A stretch of 64,000 bases of DNA from Chryseobacterium koreense CCUG 49689. GTDB lineage: Bacteria; Bacteroidota; Bacteroidia; Flavobacteriales; Weeksellaceae. This document shows, piece by piece, positions 26,301 through 33,669 of the stretch (positions are counted from its first letter, which is position 1; every line of letters starts with the position of its first letter). Location of the stretch: NCBI RefSeq assembly GCF_001045435.1, contig NZ_LFNG01000012.1, positions 1 through 64,000 on the forward strand, read 5' to 3'. The notes beneath the pieces are model-generated. The model had not been told where the DNA came from and ran no database searches. It saw only the letters and a list, made by a program, of their open reading frames with translations. The translations under genes were made by a program, and so were the position numbers.

Positions 26301-26586
26301 CTTCATGCGACGCCGTATTCCCGGATTTTCTAATGAAGTGAAATAGGTTTTTCACCTGATCCGGCAATATATTATAATATTTCAGGAAGTTGATAATGTC
26401 AACTTGCTTCATGTCCACGACTTCCAGCTCCTCAAATGCTGCAATGAAACGAATCAGCTTTTCAGCTACCAACCTCGATTTTGCAATTGACGAACTCGGA
26501 TCAACGAAGTATAATTTTTCGGCTACTGTAGCAAACTGAAACAGCTCCTCATAAGTTGGCAGAAGAAAAGTGAACTTTGATTCCAT
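23368..26586 (-). CDS. hsdR: Type I restriction endonuclease subunit HsdR
   Basis: A 1072-residue motor and nuclease subunit. Residues 20-130 resemble DUF4145 (FIRKSGNTASHEG). The nuclease domain has YVDYALFVGTKLYAVVEAKR near residues 242-261, giving the D...ExK motif. The SF2 motor has MATGTGKT (Walker A, about 402-409), VDEAHRG (motif II), GLTATP (motif III), STGVDVRP and QMLGRATRL (motif VI). The C-terminus is of the EcoEI type. It translocates DNA and cuts unmethylated DNA at a distance. It is the first gene of the hsd operon and carries island operator 4 in its promoter, suggesting restriction is switched with the other defence genes. Confidence 0.96.
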   Translation of the reverse strand: MESKFTFLLPTYEELFQFATVAEKLYFVDPSSSIAKSRLVAEKLIRFIAAFEELEVVDMKQVDIINFLKYYNILPDQVKNLFHFIRKSGNTASHEGIGTKEEALSTLESIYKLLVWFFETYENDFIADKTYIPLQPTENKEEIEELNKKLEGLTITIQQYEEKIRNFNISEEQKASRRKLAEQKADKIQWSEKETRIQLIDPQLRDAGWECDTETVNYKTHKTLPEKNRNMAIAEWPCKGGYVDYALFVGTKLYAVVEAKRFGTDISTDLYQSKVYAENIVIKEEVNNLGIWEDYKVPFAFSTNGRAYFEQLRTKSGIWFQDIRISTNRSRPLRGWYSPKGLEELFERDIHLANQKLQDSNPDYLTSKNGLNLYYYQLDAINAVEDKIINQPEEQKALIVMATGTGKTRTINGLIYRLIKANRFERILFLTDRRLLSKQAIDSIKENKIELMESFSGIYKLEELKIARPDSETRLHFATVQSMVKRLFYSDEPPLTVDAYDCIIVDEAHRGYNLDKELDDDELLFKNEEDYFSQYKRVLEYFDAYRIGLTATPALHTTQVFGMPTYSYSYRQAVIDGYLVDFEPPFEIVTELNSEGIKWQKGEKPTVYDLATGEIVDLAELEDDLKFEIDDFNKRVLNENFNREVVKKLVEYLDPEGEEKTLIFAARDSHADTVVDLLKEEFENIGVDLHDKAIVKITGSVYNNEQLTRDFKYEKYPNIVVTVDLLSTGVDVRPICNIVFLRRVKSRILYEQMLGRATRLCPEIGKESFRIFDAVKQYEAMEEFTTMKPVSNPSFTFKQLTDELDKIRNDDILRKQADVISAKLNRKLKKMSEEQKETFAFYSREVSVEDFMKTLKEKKGQDLYGFIKEHVDLWDFLDQKVYKPIPQFISDHPDQVREVRRGYGNASKPEDYIEGFKTFIEDNKNTIDAIRIICNRPQDLDRKSLKELKLLLDEKGYTESHLNTAWKSTKNVDIAADIIAYIRTLSLGTDLISHEQRIKNAIAKIKQKKSFNAIQTKWIDRFEKQLLAESVLTKKDLDLKPFIDEGGFKRLDKIFNYELEPLIAELNTELYA

Positions 26587-26630
26587 TTATACTCAGTTTT
26601 AAATTCATTTTTTTGACCTTCGGATAATCA

Positions 26631-26667
26631 CAAATATAACAAAACATCTGTGCAACTAAAGTGCATT
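26631..26667 (-). promoter_or_regulatory. Island operator 4 with perfect TAnnTTTG box, for hsdR
   Basis: TGTGCA-N7-TGCATT at 26649-26667, one arm imperfect. On the minus strand a perfect TATATTTG box (TTTG at 26634-26631) starts 11 nt after the operator. The operator overlaps the last codons of the WYL gene and the -33 region of hsdR. Confidence 0.8.
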
Positions 26668-27655
26668 AATAATAATTGTTTAGATTTCTCACCCTCGCTT
26701 GAACACGATCTACAAATTCACTTGGTTTCAAGACCTTCATTTTTTCGCCGAAAGACAAAATTAATGCTTCTAATTCATAATTAAGCTTCACCTCTAAAGT
26801 CAAAATATTTCCTTTCACTTTTTGCGAACCATGTAATGGTTTTGTGATGATGTACGGAATAATATTTTCGGACAATTCTATCGTTACTGTTACGGGTTCC
26901 TCGTCCAAATTATTACTCACGCCAATAATTTCCTCAAAATACTCATTGAAGTCTATTTCACTTTCTACAAAAGTGCTTTTAAAGGATTCAACACGTTCAA
27001 TACGATCCAGCGCAAGATTGTTAATGTATTTTTCTTTATTATTCCAACCAAACAAAAACCATCGGTTATTGTACTGTTTCAGATAGTAAGGCGAAATCTC
27101 AAAAGAGGAAACCGTTTTTGATTTAAAACTTTTGTACAAAATTGTAATCGGCTGCTTATTGAGGATAAACTGATAGAGTGTACTTAGGAATTCGAGACCC
27201 TTCAGATATTCGTTAACTTCAAAATCAATAACTTTTTTCTCGGTATGTTGCAGATTTAAGCCCGCATTAATTTTTGTCGTAATTTCCTCAATCCAATCGA
27301 AACCGGGAAGATTTTTCATTCTGCTCATTGTTTCCAAGGCTTCTGTAAGTTGTCCAATTTCTTGTGAGGACAACGGTTTCTTAAGGATAGAAAAATCAGG
27401 ATCGGAATATCTGTAGAAGACCTTACGACCGTCCTGAATGCTCTCAATGGGTGCATCATAACCAGCTTCACTTTTCATGAAATCCATATCGTCAAAAATC
27501 TGACGGCGTGATACTGTGGTTTCTGTTGCGTAATGATCTGTAAGAACATTGGAACAATATTCAATCAGATCATTGATGTAGAATTTTTTATACGGATTTG
27601 AGAAGCATTTGTCCAATGCTTTATAACGAATAACCGCGTTTTTGTTTTGAGCCAT
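26666..27655 (-). CDS. WYL-domain transcriptional regulator of the island
   Basis: A 329-residue regulator from the ATG at 27655 (MAQNKNAVIRYKALDKCF); an upstream frame to 27757 encodes an unlikely hydrophobic tail. Residues 1-75 are a winged-helix DNA-binding domain (FYINDLIEYCSNVL...VSRRQIFDDMDFM). Residues ~140-235 are a WYL domain (ITILYKSFKSKTVSSFEISPYYLKQYNNRWFLFGWN, with the later LALDRIERVE), and the C-terminus is a WCX extension. Such regulators (BrxR, CapW types) repress defence operons and respond to a ligand, perhaps nucleic acid. It lies immediately upstream of hsdR on the same strand and is the natural candidate to bind the four shared operators. No copy of the operator is visible upstream of its own gene. 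Confidence 0.9.
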   Translation of the reverse strand: MAQNKNAVIRYKALDKCFSNPYKKFYINDLIEYCSNVLTDHYATETTVSRRQIFDDMDFMKSEAGYDAPIESIQDGRKVFYRYSDPDFSILKKPLSSQEIGQLTEALETMSRMKNLPGFDWIEEITTKINAGLNLQHTEKKVIDFEVNEYLKGLEFLSTLYQFILNKQPITILYKSFKSKTVSSFEISPYYLKQYNNRWFLFGWNNKEKYINNLALDRIERVESFKSTFVESEIDFNEYFEEIIGVSNNLDEEPVTVTIELSENIIPYIITKPLHGSQKVKGNILTLEVKLNYELEALILSFGEKMKVLKPSEFVDRVQARVRNLNNYY

Positions 27656-27872
27656 TAATTTTTTTCGTGGAATGGTAAAAATACAAAATGCAATTGAAAG
27701 AAAAAAAAGGTAATCCATATAGGGTGTATGGGTGTAAACAAATTTTCCTATTAACACGCTGTAGGATTATGCAACTGAATGAAACGGATATTTTGAAATG
27801 TTTTCTTTTACTTTGATTTACTAAGTTTTTTTTGAAAAAAAACAAAAAAAATATTCACTAAAAATTAATTCC

Positions 27873-28049
27873 TACATTTGCGTCACAATCATCACGAGAT
27901 CCGCCGAGTGCGGACGCCAACCGAGAGTTAACCCTCCACGGTGGTATAGTATGAGGGCAGTCCTGCCACAATAAAAGGTTTACAATTGACTTTCTACTAC
28001 GAATGCTCCTGATGGTTACTGTTTAATATCAACTAACATTAGTACCATC
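27873..28049 (+). promoter_or_regulatory. Promoter and structured leader of the CHC2-like gene
   Basis: TACATTTG at 27873-27880 is a perfect -7 box; the -33 region is AT-rich without a clear TTG. The transcript would begin near 27886 with a leader of about 165 nt. The leader can form TCCGC/GCGGA (27900-27914), CCCTC/GAGGG (27932-27957) and GGCA/TGCC (27956-27967) hairpins, and its GC content is much higher than the sequence before it. It may be a regulatory leader or small RNA; I recognise no known riboswitch. Confidence 0.5.
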
Positions 28050-28667
28050 ATGAAAAACAAGCACGCCTCTGCACCACCAAAGATCTACCCTCGCAGGAAA
28101 CACCTGGTCACCCTTGAATACCGTACCCCATTGGGAGAAGTGTATCTGGAACTGTATTATGAAGTGATAAAGCATCACAAATTCCGGATATTATCACGGG
28201 TGCTGCTGGATGATGAATATGACAGAAATCCGGATATAACCGAATGTCCTTTAAAAGCAGACCCACAAGTGTATGAACTGACGGATCAACTCCGCCTGGA
28301 CCTCTATGAAATTGTGGAGCAAAAAATTGAAAGAGACCGCTTTACCGATGGGATTCCCCGACTTTACCAGTCCAGCAAGGTCTTCACCCAAAATGACTGG
28401 GAGCGGATGAGGGTGCAGTGGACTAAAAAGACGGTGAGTGACTTCACCGGTCCTTTCATCGAATTTCTAAATGAAAATTCACTTTTTCCGCGACCTTATG
28501 ACCAGGAAAAAGGCCTGTGGACGGCATCGTGTCCCAATGTTTCCAAACATCCGCTGATGCTCAATGTCTTCGAAGAGCAGTTCGGGTGTGGATGGTGCAG
28601 AAAGAAGGGAGGTCTGGCAGAACTGAAGGAATGGATGGAGGAAATCGAAAGGTTTAAAAACAAGTAA
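28050..28667 (+). CDS. Hypothetical protein with CHC2-like zinc finger
   Basis: A 205-residue protein, basic at the N-terminus and without membrane segments. Near the C-terminus WTASCPNVSKHPLML...FGCGWCRKKGGLAELKEWM places C161, H167, C180 and C183 in the order and spacing of a short CHC2 zinc finger as in DNA primases, followed by the GG-x(3)-E helix usual after it. No primase catalytic domain is present. It may bind nucleic acid. It stands alone behind a structured leader, at the border of the defence island, which suggests a mobile-element origin. The family name is unknown to me. Confidence 0.75.
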   Translation: MKNKHASAPPKIYPRRKHLVTLEYRTPLGEVYLELYYEVIKHHKFRILSRVLLDDEYDRNPDITECPLKADPQVYELTDQLRLDLYEIVEQKIERDRFTDGIPRLYQSSKVFTQNDWERMRVQWTKKTVSDFTGPFIEFLNENSLFPRPYDQEKGLWTASCPNVSKHPLMLNVFEEQFGCGWCRKKGGLAELKEWMEEIERFKNK

Positions 28668-28956
28668 GTCACCAGGAATTGCCATCCTAAACAAGCCTCG
28701 GTTTCTATCCGGAAAAATGGGATGGATGGGACCGGTCAATCGCCAGACCAATACATCTTCACAACAAGTAAAATATCTTACAAGACGAAATACTGAAAAG
28801 AAGTATGGACAGCAGCGCCATCATTGCAGGGCAAACGATGTCTTTAGCAAAACCTGTGGTGCCGGTAGCTAACAGAATTACAACATCTGAGGACAACTAA
28901 GTTTCAAAAGCAGTGTACCGACACGAATTCTAAAAAATTCATTAAACAAAAATATT

Positions 28957-29199
28957 ATGAAAACATCTTCTTATCCATTTAAAGCGCAGTTAGCATTAAA
29001 ATCTGACGCAGAACTTATCGAAACTTTTAACCGGGAAGTAGGAAACGGTGGTTGGGGAAGTGCGCGAGCCGAATTCTTAGCTGCGCTAAAGCAGGAATTT
29101 CTGAACAGATCACTTTGCTGCAGCCTGATTATCAACGGCAATAGCATGTCACTATCACGCCGAATAACAATGGATGGAGGCGTTATCAGATTTGCTTAA
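28957..29199 (+). CDS. Small hypothetical protein, 80 residues
   Basis: Reads as a compact protein: NREVGNGGWGSARAEFLAALKQEFLNRSL followed by a short beta-type tail. No signal peptide or membrane helix. It follows the CHC2-like gene by 289 bp of sequence in which I see nothing clear. The A-rich AAACAAAAATATT just upstream fits translation start regions in this phylum. I do not recognise the family; similar small proteins occur in conjugative and phage regions of flavobacteria, but that is a weak impression. Confidence 0.55.
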   Translation: MKTSSYPFKAQLALKSDAELIETFNREVGNGGWGSARAEFLAALKQEFLNRSLCCSLIINGNSMSLSRRITMDGGVIRFA

Positions 29200-29353
29200 A
29201 ATATCTGTATCATTATTTCAGGATTTATTTAGTAACCTGTATAGTTATTTTAGGATGGGTCATAACAGCAAATCAGTCAGTGATGAAGAAGGACCGCTGT
29301 GGATCAATGCGCTTTAAGCATGTTTCAAAACGGCATCGAAATTGCGGTCGGGC

Positions 29354-29390
29354 AACAAAAAAAGGCCTTCGAAACCAATCGAAGACCTTC
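29354..29390 (-). terminator. Rho-independent terminator
   Basis: On the minus strand AAGGTCTTCG pairs with CGAAGGCCTT around an ATTGGTTT loop, followed by seven T residues. It ends the transcript of the gene at 29411. Confidence 0.8.
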
Positions 29391-29410
29391 TGTATTTATC
29401 ATTGAAATCC

Positions 29411-30079
29411 TTATCTGGTTTCATAGTACGCCACTTCGGGAGTTCCGATCACCCCGGCCATTTTCATTCTCTTTTTCAAGATTTTGGAGTGTGGGAATTC
29501 TTTGGCTTTCTTCATGTCCGTAATATCGTTCACCACCTGCACCATATTGGGGTCATCAATGTTTCTGGCAACCAGCACATCCACCAGTCCGGCCGCATCA
29601 CGGATGGATTTTCCTTTTTGAAAGCCGGCAAACCAGGTATCGAAATCCTTCACGCGGTGGTTCATAATCATCCATTTGGTTCCGTTGGGCGACGGAACGA
29701 AGCGCACCACCTGATAATAGACATTCTTCACTCCGCTCATTTCGCGCATCGCTTCCATGGAATGGGTAGCGTGATTGTTCATTGCTTTTTTGGCATTGGC
29801 TACATCATCAACAGTTGCTACGTTCATGATGTAATGTGGTTCACCAATTTTCGAGATGGTGATAAAAGTATCGATTCCATACTGCTTCCGCATCAGGGAA
29901 TCTTTCAGAAATTGAGGTCTCCAGACATCAAAATCTTTCACCACGAAAGTGGTCTCCACGATTTTGTCCAAGGTGGTCTCATGATGTTGGTTTTGTGCGA
30001 AACTGCTGCCAAATGGCATCAGCACGAAAAACAATCCTAAACTTCGCAAAGGATTGCGCATGAATTTTAAAGTTTTCAT
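29411..30079 (-). CDS. Exported protein with tandem ferredoxin-like (dimeric alpha-beta barrel) repeats
   Basis: A 222-residue protein with a signal peptide (SLGLFFVLMPFGSSFAQN). The mature part has two related units, VKDFDVWRPQFLKDSLMRKQYGI and, about 95 residues later, VKDFDTWFAGFQKGKSIRDAAGL, each followed by beta strands. This fits a tandem dimeric alpha-beta barrel of the ABM/NIPSNAP kind, which often binds heme or small aromatic compounds; no substrate can be named. Probably periplasmic. It has its own terminator and lies 330 bp from the next gene. A perfect inverted repeat sits in its leader at 30105-30120. Confidence 0.75.
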   Translation of the reverse strand: MKTLKFMRNPLRSLGLFFVLMPFGSSFAQNQHHETTLDKIVETTFVVKDFDVWRPQFLKDSLMRKQYGIDTFITISKIGEPHYIMNVATVDDVANAKKAMNNHATHSMEAMREMSGVKNVYYQVVRFVPSPNGTKWMIMNHRVKDFDTWFAGFQKGKSIRDAAGLVDVLVARNIDDPNMVQVVNDITDMKKAKEFPHSKILKKRMKMAGVIGTPEVAYYETR

Positions 30080-30104
30080 CGTTATGGGCTTTTGGTTTAA
30101 ACTA

Positions 30105-30120
30105 CTGATCCTCTGATCAG
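30105..30120. promoter_or_regulatory. CTGATC-N4-GATCAG inverted repeat in a leader
   Basis: A perfect 6-bp inverted repeat 26 bp upstream of the start of the exported-protein gene. It could be an operator or a hairpin at the ribosome-binding region. Confidence 0.4.
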
Positions 30121-30409
30121 TTTCTTAAAGTAAAGCTACGACGTTTGACTTTTTTACGTAAGAAAAAAGGATATTTTTTTTGTAACGCTAAAGAAATGTT
30201 AAAAAAATAAAGCCCGTGAGAGGATTCGCAGGAAAATACTTTTTACAGGAATTTGAATAAAAACCAATTTCACCCACCCTGCTGATATTCAGAAACATCC
30301 GTTTTCAGACCATTTCTGTAATTGCTGATGAAGATTCGGAATAGATGCTGAAGCAAAACTGAAGATGCCACATCATTTCAGACCGGCAAAAAAACCTGTT
30401 AAAGAACTG
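30121..30409. other. Intergenic, nothing recognised
   Basis: Part of a 330-bp gap between the exported-protein gene and the iron-sulfur-type regulator, both on the minus strand. AT-rich with no convincing frame or hairpin. It probably contains the promoter of the downstream gene (TAGCTTTA near 30133-30140 on the minus strand is one base off the consensus). Confidence 0.4.
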
Positions 30410-31030
30410 TTAAGAGGTAATCTTATAAACACAGTGATTTGCTCCGGACATCAGGTGATGCACCCGCTCCATTTCAAATTCACTACCGATCAACCGTTTA
30501 AAATTCGCCAATTCGGCCCTGCAAAAACCACCACACTCATTCGCAGCCGCCCCAATCGGACAGTGGTTCTGGATCAGGAAATAGTCGCCATTCTCAGTCC
30601 GCCATTCCGCCATATATCCCTCCGCAGAACGGATGGCGCACAAACGCTCCAGTCTTTCCTCCAGGGATTTGCTGCCTTCAATTTCCTGCTCATAGCGCTG
30701 GTGAACCTGCTGTTCGCGTTCGGTGATCATCAAATCCACCGCATTGTCGCCCAGGAGTTTCTTTACCGACCTCAGCAGTTCTACCGTGACGGTGGCGTGG
30801 GCATCCGGAAATTCAGACTGTCCTTTCTTGGACAGCGAGTAATACGTGATCGGCCTGCCTACCCCTTCGGTCTTTTGGGTACTTTTCACGTAATGTTGCT
30901 CCGCCAGTTTCAGGAGGTGCAGCCGGGCGCCTTCTTTGGTAATCCCCAATTCAGCCGCCAATGCAGCCACGGAAACCTCGCCACCCTTTTTTAAGATCAG
31001 TAAAATACGGTCTGAGACATTTCTTTTCAT
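30410..31030 (-). CDS. SufR-like winged-helix regulator with cysteine cluster
   Basis: A 206-residue regulator. Residues 5-50 are a winged helix of the DeoR/ArsR type (VSVAALAAELGITKEGARLHLLKLAEQ), with a wing motif VGRPITYYSLSKKG. The C-terminal part has C157, C166, C170 and C200 in NHCPIGAAANECGGFCRAEL...GANHCVY, the pattern used by SufR to hold an iron-sulfur cluster. It probably senses iron-sulfur or redox state. It is divergent from the azurin gene, with both promoters in the 215-bp gap, so it likely controls that gene and itself. It is not next to any suf genes here. Confidence 0.85.
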   Translation of the reverse strand: MKRNVSDRILLILKKGGEVSVAALAAELGITKEGARLHLLKLAEQHYVKSTQKTEGVGRPITYYSLSKKGQSEFPDAHATVTVELLRSVKKLLGDNAVDLMITEREQQVHQRYEQEIEGSKSLEERLERLCAIRSAEGYMAEWRTENGDYFLIQNHCPIGAAANECGGFCRAELANFKRLIGSEFEMERVHHLMSGANHCVYKITS

Positions 31031-31064
31031 TTTCCCTAAAAGAACTTGTTAAATTAGATTCCGC

Positions 31065-31095
31065 AAAAGTAAGTAATCCCAAGTAAAATCCACAA
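31065..31095 (-). promoter_or_regulatory. Promoter of the SufR-like gene
   Basis: On the minus strand TTG (31095-31093), 20-bp spacer, TACTTTTG (31072-31065). It fits the phylum consensus and lies 35 bp upstream of the start codon. Confidence 0.65.
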
Positions 31096-31143
31096 ACAAC
31101 CTCAACAAACTAAAAAAAAACATGATATTAATCCTGTTAATTA

Positions 31144-31187
31144 AACAAGCAAAACCTTGTTTTATTTATGGCTTAAAGTTATCTTTG
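31144..31187 (+). promoter_or_regulatory. Azurin promoter with overlapping inverted repeat
   Basis: TTG (31157-31159), 20-bp spacer, TATCTTTG (31180-31187). The inverted repeat AACAAG-N6-CTTGTT at 31144-31161 covers the -33 element, the position expected for a repressor site. CTTGTT recurs once at 31047, in the leader of the divergent regulator gene. Confidence 0.7.
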
Positions 31188-31245
31188 CCTAAGAGCTTTA
31201 ACTCTTATTTAAAGCAAAAACCTAATTTTAAACTATTTTAGTATT

Positions 31246-31782
31246 ATGAAAAAAGTAAAGCAACTTTCAGTATTAGCGATTGCAGCTTTGGTAATGGCCT
31301 CTTGCAGCAAAAACACCACCGAGGAGCAGACAACTGCGGCTCCGCAAACAGAAACCACAGCGCCTACTGAGCAAACCGCAGCACCCGCTGAAACTCAAGG
31401 TACGGTAGATGTTGAGCTGAATGCTGAAGACGCCATGAAGTTCGACAAAACCGAAATTAAAGTACCCGCCGGAAAGCAAGTCCGTCTTACTTTACATCAT
31501 GTGGGAACCTTGGCCAAAACCTCAATGGGGCACAATTTTGTATTGCTTAAAATGGGGACAGATGTTGCCGCATTTGCCGCCAAAGCCGTACAGGAAGGAA
31601 AAGCTCCCGATTTCGAGGTTCCTGAAAGCCTGCTTCCAGAGGTGATTGCCCACACCAAAACCTTAGGTGGTGGAGAAAGTGCAACGATCGAGTTTGCAGC
31701 GCCCGAAAAAGGCACTTATGACTTCATCTGCTCCTTCCCTGGGCACGCAGCACAGATGCACGGAAAATTCATCGTCGAATAA
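31246..31782 (+). CDS. Azurin, lipoprotein blue copper protein
   Basis: A 178-residue lipoprotein: signal peptide with lipobox ending at C20 (LVMASC), a Thr/Glu/Ala-rich linker (residues 21-52), then an azurin cupredoxin domain. The type 1 copper ligands are visible: H96 in MGHNFVLL, and C162, H167 and M171 in CSFPGHAAQM. It carries electrons in the periplasm, anchored to a membrane by lipid. The divergent iron-sulfur-type regulator probably controls it, so redox or iron state may set its level. A long stem-loop follows. Normal length apart from the linker, which is usual for Bacteroidota lipoproteins. Confidence 0.95.
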   Translation: MKKVKQLSVLAIAALVMASCSKNTTEEQTTAAPQTETTAPTEQTAAPAETQGTVDVELNAEDAMKFDKTEIKVPAGKQVRLTLHHVGTLAKTSMGHNFVLLKMGTDVAAFAAKAVQEGKAPDFEVPESLLPEVIAHTKTLGGGESATIEFAAPEKGTYDFICSFPGHAAQMHGKFIVE

Positions 31783-31807
31783 TTAGGCGCAAGCAACAAG
31801 CTTGACC

Positions 31808-31873
31808 AAACAGGTTCATCAACAGCAACTCTTACCAATCCGTAAGAAACCCCCTGTTTTTGAACCTGTTTTC
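31808..31873 (+). terminator. Stem-loop after azurin
   Basis: AAACAGGTTCA at 31808-31818 pairs perfectly with TGAACCTGTTT at 31861-31871; an inner CTTAC/GTAAG stem fills part of the loop. It lies 26 bp after the stop. Few T residues follow, so termination strength is uncertain. The rest of the gap to 32092 shows nothing clear. Confidence 0.6.
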
Positions 31874-32092
31874 ATGTGAAAACCTGCACCCATCCTGCAC
31901 CAAGAAAGCATTGTAGGCATCATCACCTCGCAAAATGCAGTGAATGGGGCATTATGGCAGTATAGTGGGCTGGCTGGTAATGCGGCTTAATGGTCGGTAA
32001 AGAAGCATATTTTGCGATACAGAAAGTAAAATTTCTTTTAATAATGCTGTTTTTGAAGCATTGAAGTGTACAAAAGCAGTACAGATTTTACC

Positions 32093-33031
32093 TTATTGAA
32101 ATAGTTTTACCCTTTGTTTTATCAACTCACGATACTGAATTTTATTTTCATCATGGAGAAAGGATTGAGAAATCAATGTTGACATTTTCTTTTCTGCTTT
32201 GATCAATCTTTTGAAAACATTTTCGATTTGCTTTTCTGAGAGACCAAATTTTAATCCCAAATTGATAAAATCGGTTTTTGTCAGACGATTTTTCTTGCCT
32301 CCAATCGTTAAAGCTGTTTCTTCCCTATCTTCTGGAAGATGGAGCTGAACATTTAGCAAATCGTAGGCAGGTGAAAGTACCCAGTTTTCATCCTTTAGAA
32401 TCAAAGAAAAATTCTTAAGATGCATATCATTATTGCCTGTGATATAACTGAAAATAATAACTTCGTAAAGTCTTAATACGTCCAGTAAAGTATTGGATGA
32501 ATATTCAATAACTGCTTTTCCTACTTTCTCTACCGAACTTCGATATTTGTCGAAAGCTTCTGTAATTTGAAACATATCCAGCATATGTATTTTTTCGCCA
32601 TTTGCCGTTCTGTCAATTCTTCTGGTAATGTAAGAAAACTCACCCGACTTTAAGCGTATCAATGACGAAACAACAGTCTGAATACCTAACAGTTCTGCCA
32701 ATTTCATAGTTAAATGTTCATTCTCGGGCATTTCCGGGAAATTGATATTCTGTGGCTTCAGGATATAATTTCCTCCCAAGGCTTCTAAAACTGTTAATCT
32801 TCCTTTTCCACTATCTAAAGTTTCTTTTATAAAGCCTAAGGACAATTTGGGTTGAACACCAGGTACTGAAATAGACGTTTCTATAATTTCCTTCGCTAAA
32901 GCTTCCATTTCACCCAAGGTATAATTGAGTAAAGGAGCTGTTGCTGTGCCAAAGATTTTTTTGCAGCATTTGGTGTGAAAATCAATTTCTTGATCTTTCA
33001 GATCCTGATAACAAAAAAGACACTTACTCAT
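32093..33031 (-). CDS. hipT: HipT-type kinase toxin
   Basis: A 312-residue HipA-fold Ser/Thr kinase lacking the usual N-terminal subdomain, which is encoded separately, as in HipBST systems. The start has a zinc-like C4/C7/H19/C22-C23 cluster (MSKCLFCYQD). The S53-I54-S55 motif in ETSISVPGVQPK matches the Ser-x-Ser autophosphorylation pair known in HipT. The catalytic part includes ITGNNDMHLKNFS and LSPAYDLLN. HipT from E. coli phosphorylates tryptophanyl-tRNA synthetase; the target here is inferred from family only. It overlaps hipS by 8 bp. Confidence 0.9.
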   Translation of the reverse strand: MSKCLFCYQDLKDQEIDFHTKCCKKIFGTATAPLLNYTLGEMEALAKEIIETSISVPGVQPKLSLGFIKETLDSGKGRLTVLEALGGNYILKPQNINFPEMPENEHLTMKLAELLGIQTVVSSLIRLKSGEFSYITRRIDRTANGEKIHMLDMFQITEAFDKYRSSVEKVGKAVIEYSSNTLLDVLRLYEVIIFSYITGNNDMHLKNFSLILKDENWVLSPAYDLLNVQLHLPEDREETALTIGGKKNRLTKTDFINLGLKFGLSEKQIENVFKRLIKAEKKMSTLISQSFLHDENKIQYRELIKQRVKLFQ

Positions 33032-33359
33032 CGTTATTTAAGTAAAAAGGTTGAACACTCACTGATCCAATACAATTTTTGCAACAAGCTAAAAGCAGTC
33101 CCATCCGGTCATTTTTATTAATTTTCCAATTATCTGAAGCAATATCTAAAAGCCATCCCTCTGGAATTAATCCTTCAAAAAAAGGAAACAGCCTCTTCTC
33201 CCGATAAACTGTATCCGTTACAGGCATAGAAAATGTGATGAATTGTTTTGGATACTCTTGAATATACATTGCATCATACGAAAATGTATATTCACCATCA
33301 TTAGTTTCGGTAATGGTCCCTGCAAAAGTGCTGTTGTAAAAAACTTTTCCTTGTCTCAT
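33024..33359 (-). CDS. hipS: HipS, small HipA-N-like subunit
   Basis: A 111-residue protein equal to the N-terminal subdomain of HipA (VFYNSTFAGTITETNDGEYTFSYD...FPFFEGLIPEGWLLD...LLLACCKNCIGSVSV). In HipBST systems this separate subunit acts as the antitoxin towards HipT. Its ATG overlaps the hipB stop by one base (TAATG), and its end overlaps hipT, so all three are translationally coupled. Confidence 0.9.
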   Translation of the reverse strand: MRQGKVFYNSTFAGTITETNDGEYTFSYDAMYIQEYPKQFITFSMPVTDTVYREKRLFPFFEGLIPEGWLLDIASDNWKINKNDRMGLLLACCKNCIGSVSVQPFYLNNDE

Positions 33360-33568
33360 TATTCTATCTCTTTAGTATTTATAGGAATTAGTTTACTGCC
33401 AAACATTAAAAGCACCTGATTTACTTTTGCTAAACTTAAGTTTTCTTTTCCTTGCTCTATTTTTCGGATAACAGTAAGTGCAACACCTGCTCTCTCGGCA
33501 AATTCTTCCTGGGTTAAATTTGCCTCTTTACGTTTTTGCTTAACAAAATTCGACAGACTACTATACAT
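33359..33568 (-). CDS. hipB: HipB, XRE-family DNA-binding autoregulator
   Basis: A 69-residue XRE helix-turn-helix protein from the ATG at 33568 (MYSSLSNFVKQKRKEA); a longer frame would need a TTG start. The HTH reads LTQEEFAERAGVALTVIRKIEQGKENLS. It would repress the operon by binding the repeated sites just upstream, and may augment HipS action. First gene of hipB-hipS-hipT. Confidence 0.92.
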   Translation of the reverse strand: MYSSLSNFVKQKRKEANLTQEEFAERAGVALTVIRKIEQGKENLSLAKVNQVLLMFGSKLIPINTKEIE

Positions 33569-33570
33569 AA

Positions 33571-33669
33571 TTATATGCTTTTGCAACGATTAATGAACAA
33601 ATATACAAATTATATGCAAATGAATATAACACAAGGCAATGGAGTTAAATTATATGTTATTGAATATAA
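33571..33669 (-). promoter_or_regulatory. hipBST promoter with evenly spaced HipB operators
   Basis: TTATATG-N7-ATATAA occurs at 33610-33629 and 33650-33669, exactly 40 bp apart. A half site TTATATG lies at 33571, 39 bp before the first. The minus-strand TATATTTG promoter box at 33605-33598 lies between the half site and the first full site. The arrangement fits autorepression by HipB, with looping or cooperative binding possible. Confidence 0.75.

Noticed and set aside
27886-28049. tRNA or known riboswitch in the leader
   Set aside because: No cloverleaf and no conserved core of a riboswitch class that I know could be found by eye.
29342-30040. 232-codon plus-strand frame
   Set aside because: Antisense shadow of the exported protein at 29411, which has a signal peptide and internal repeats.
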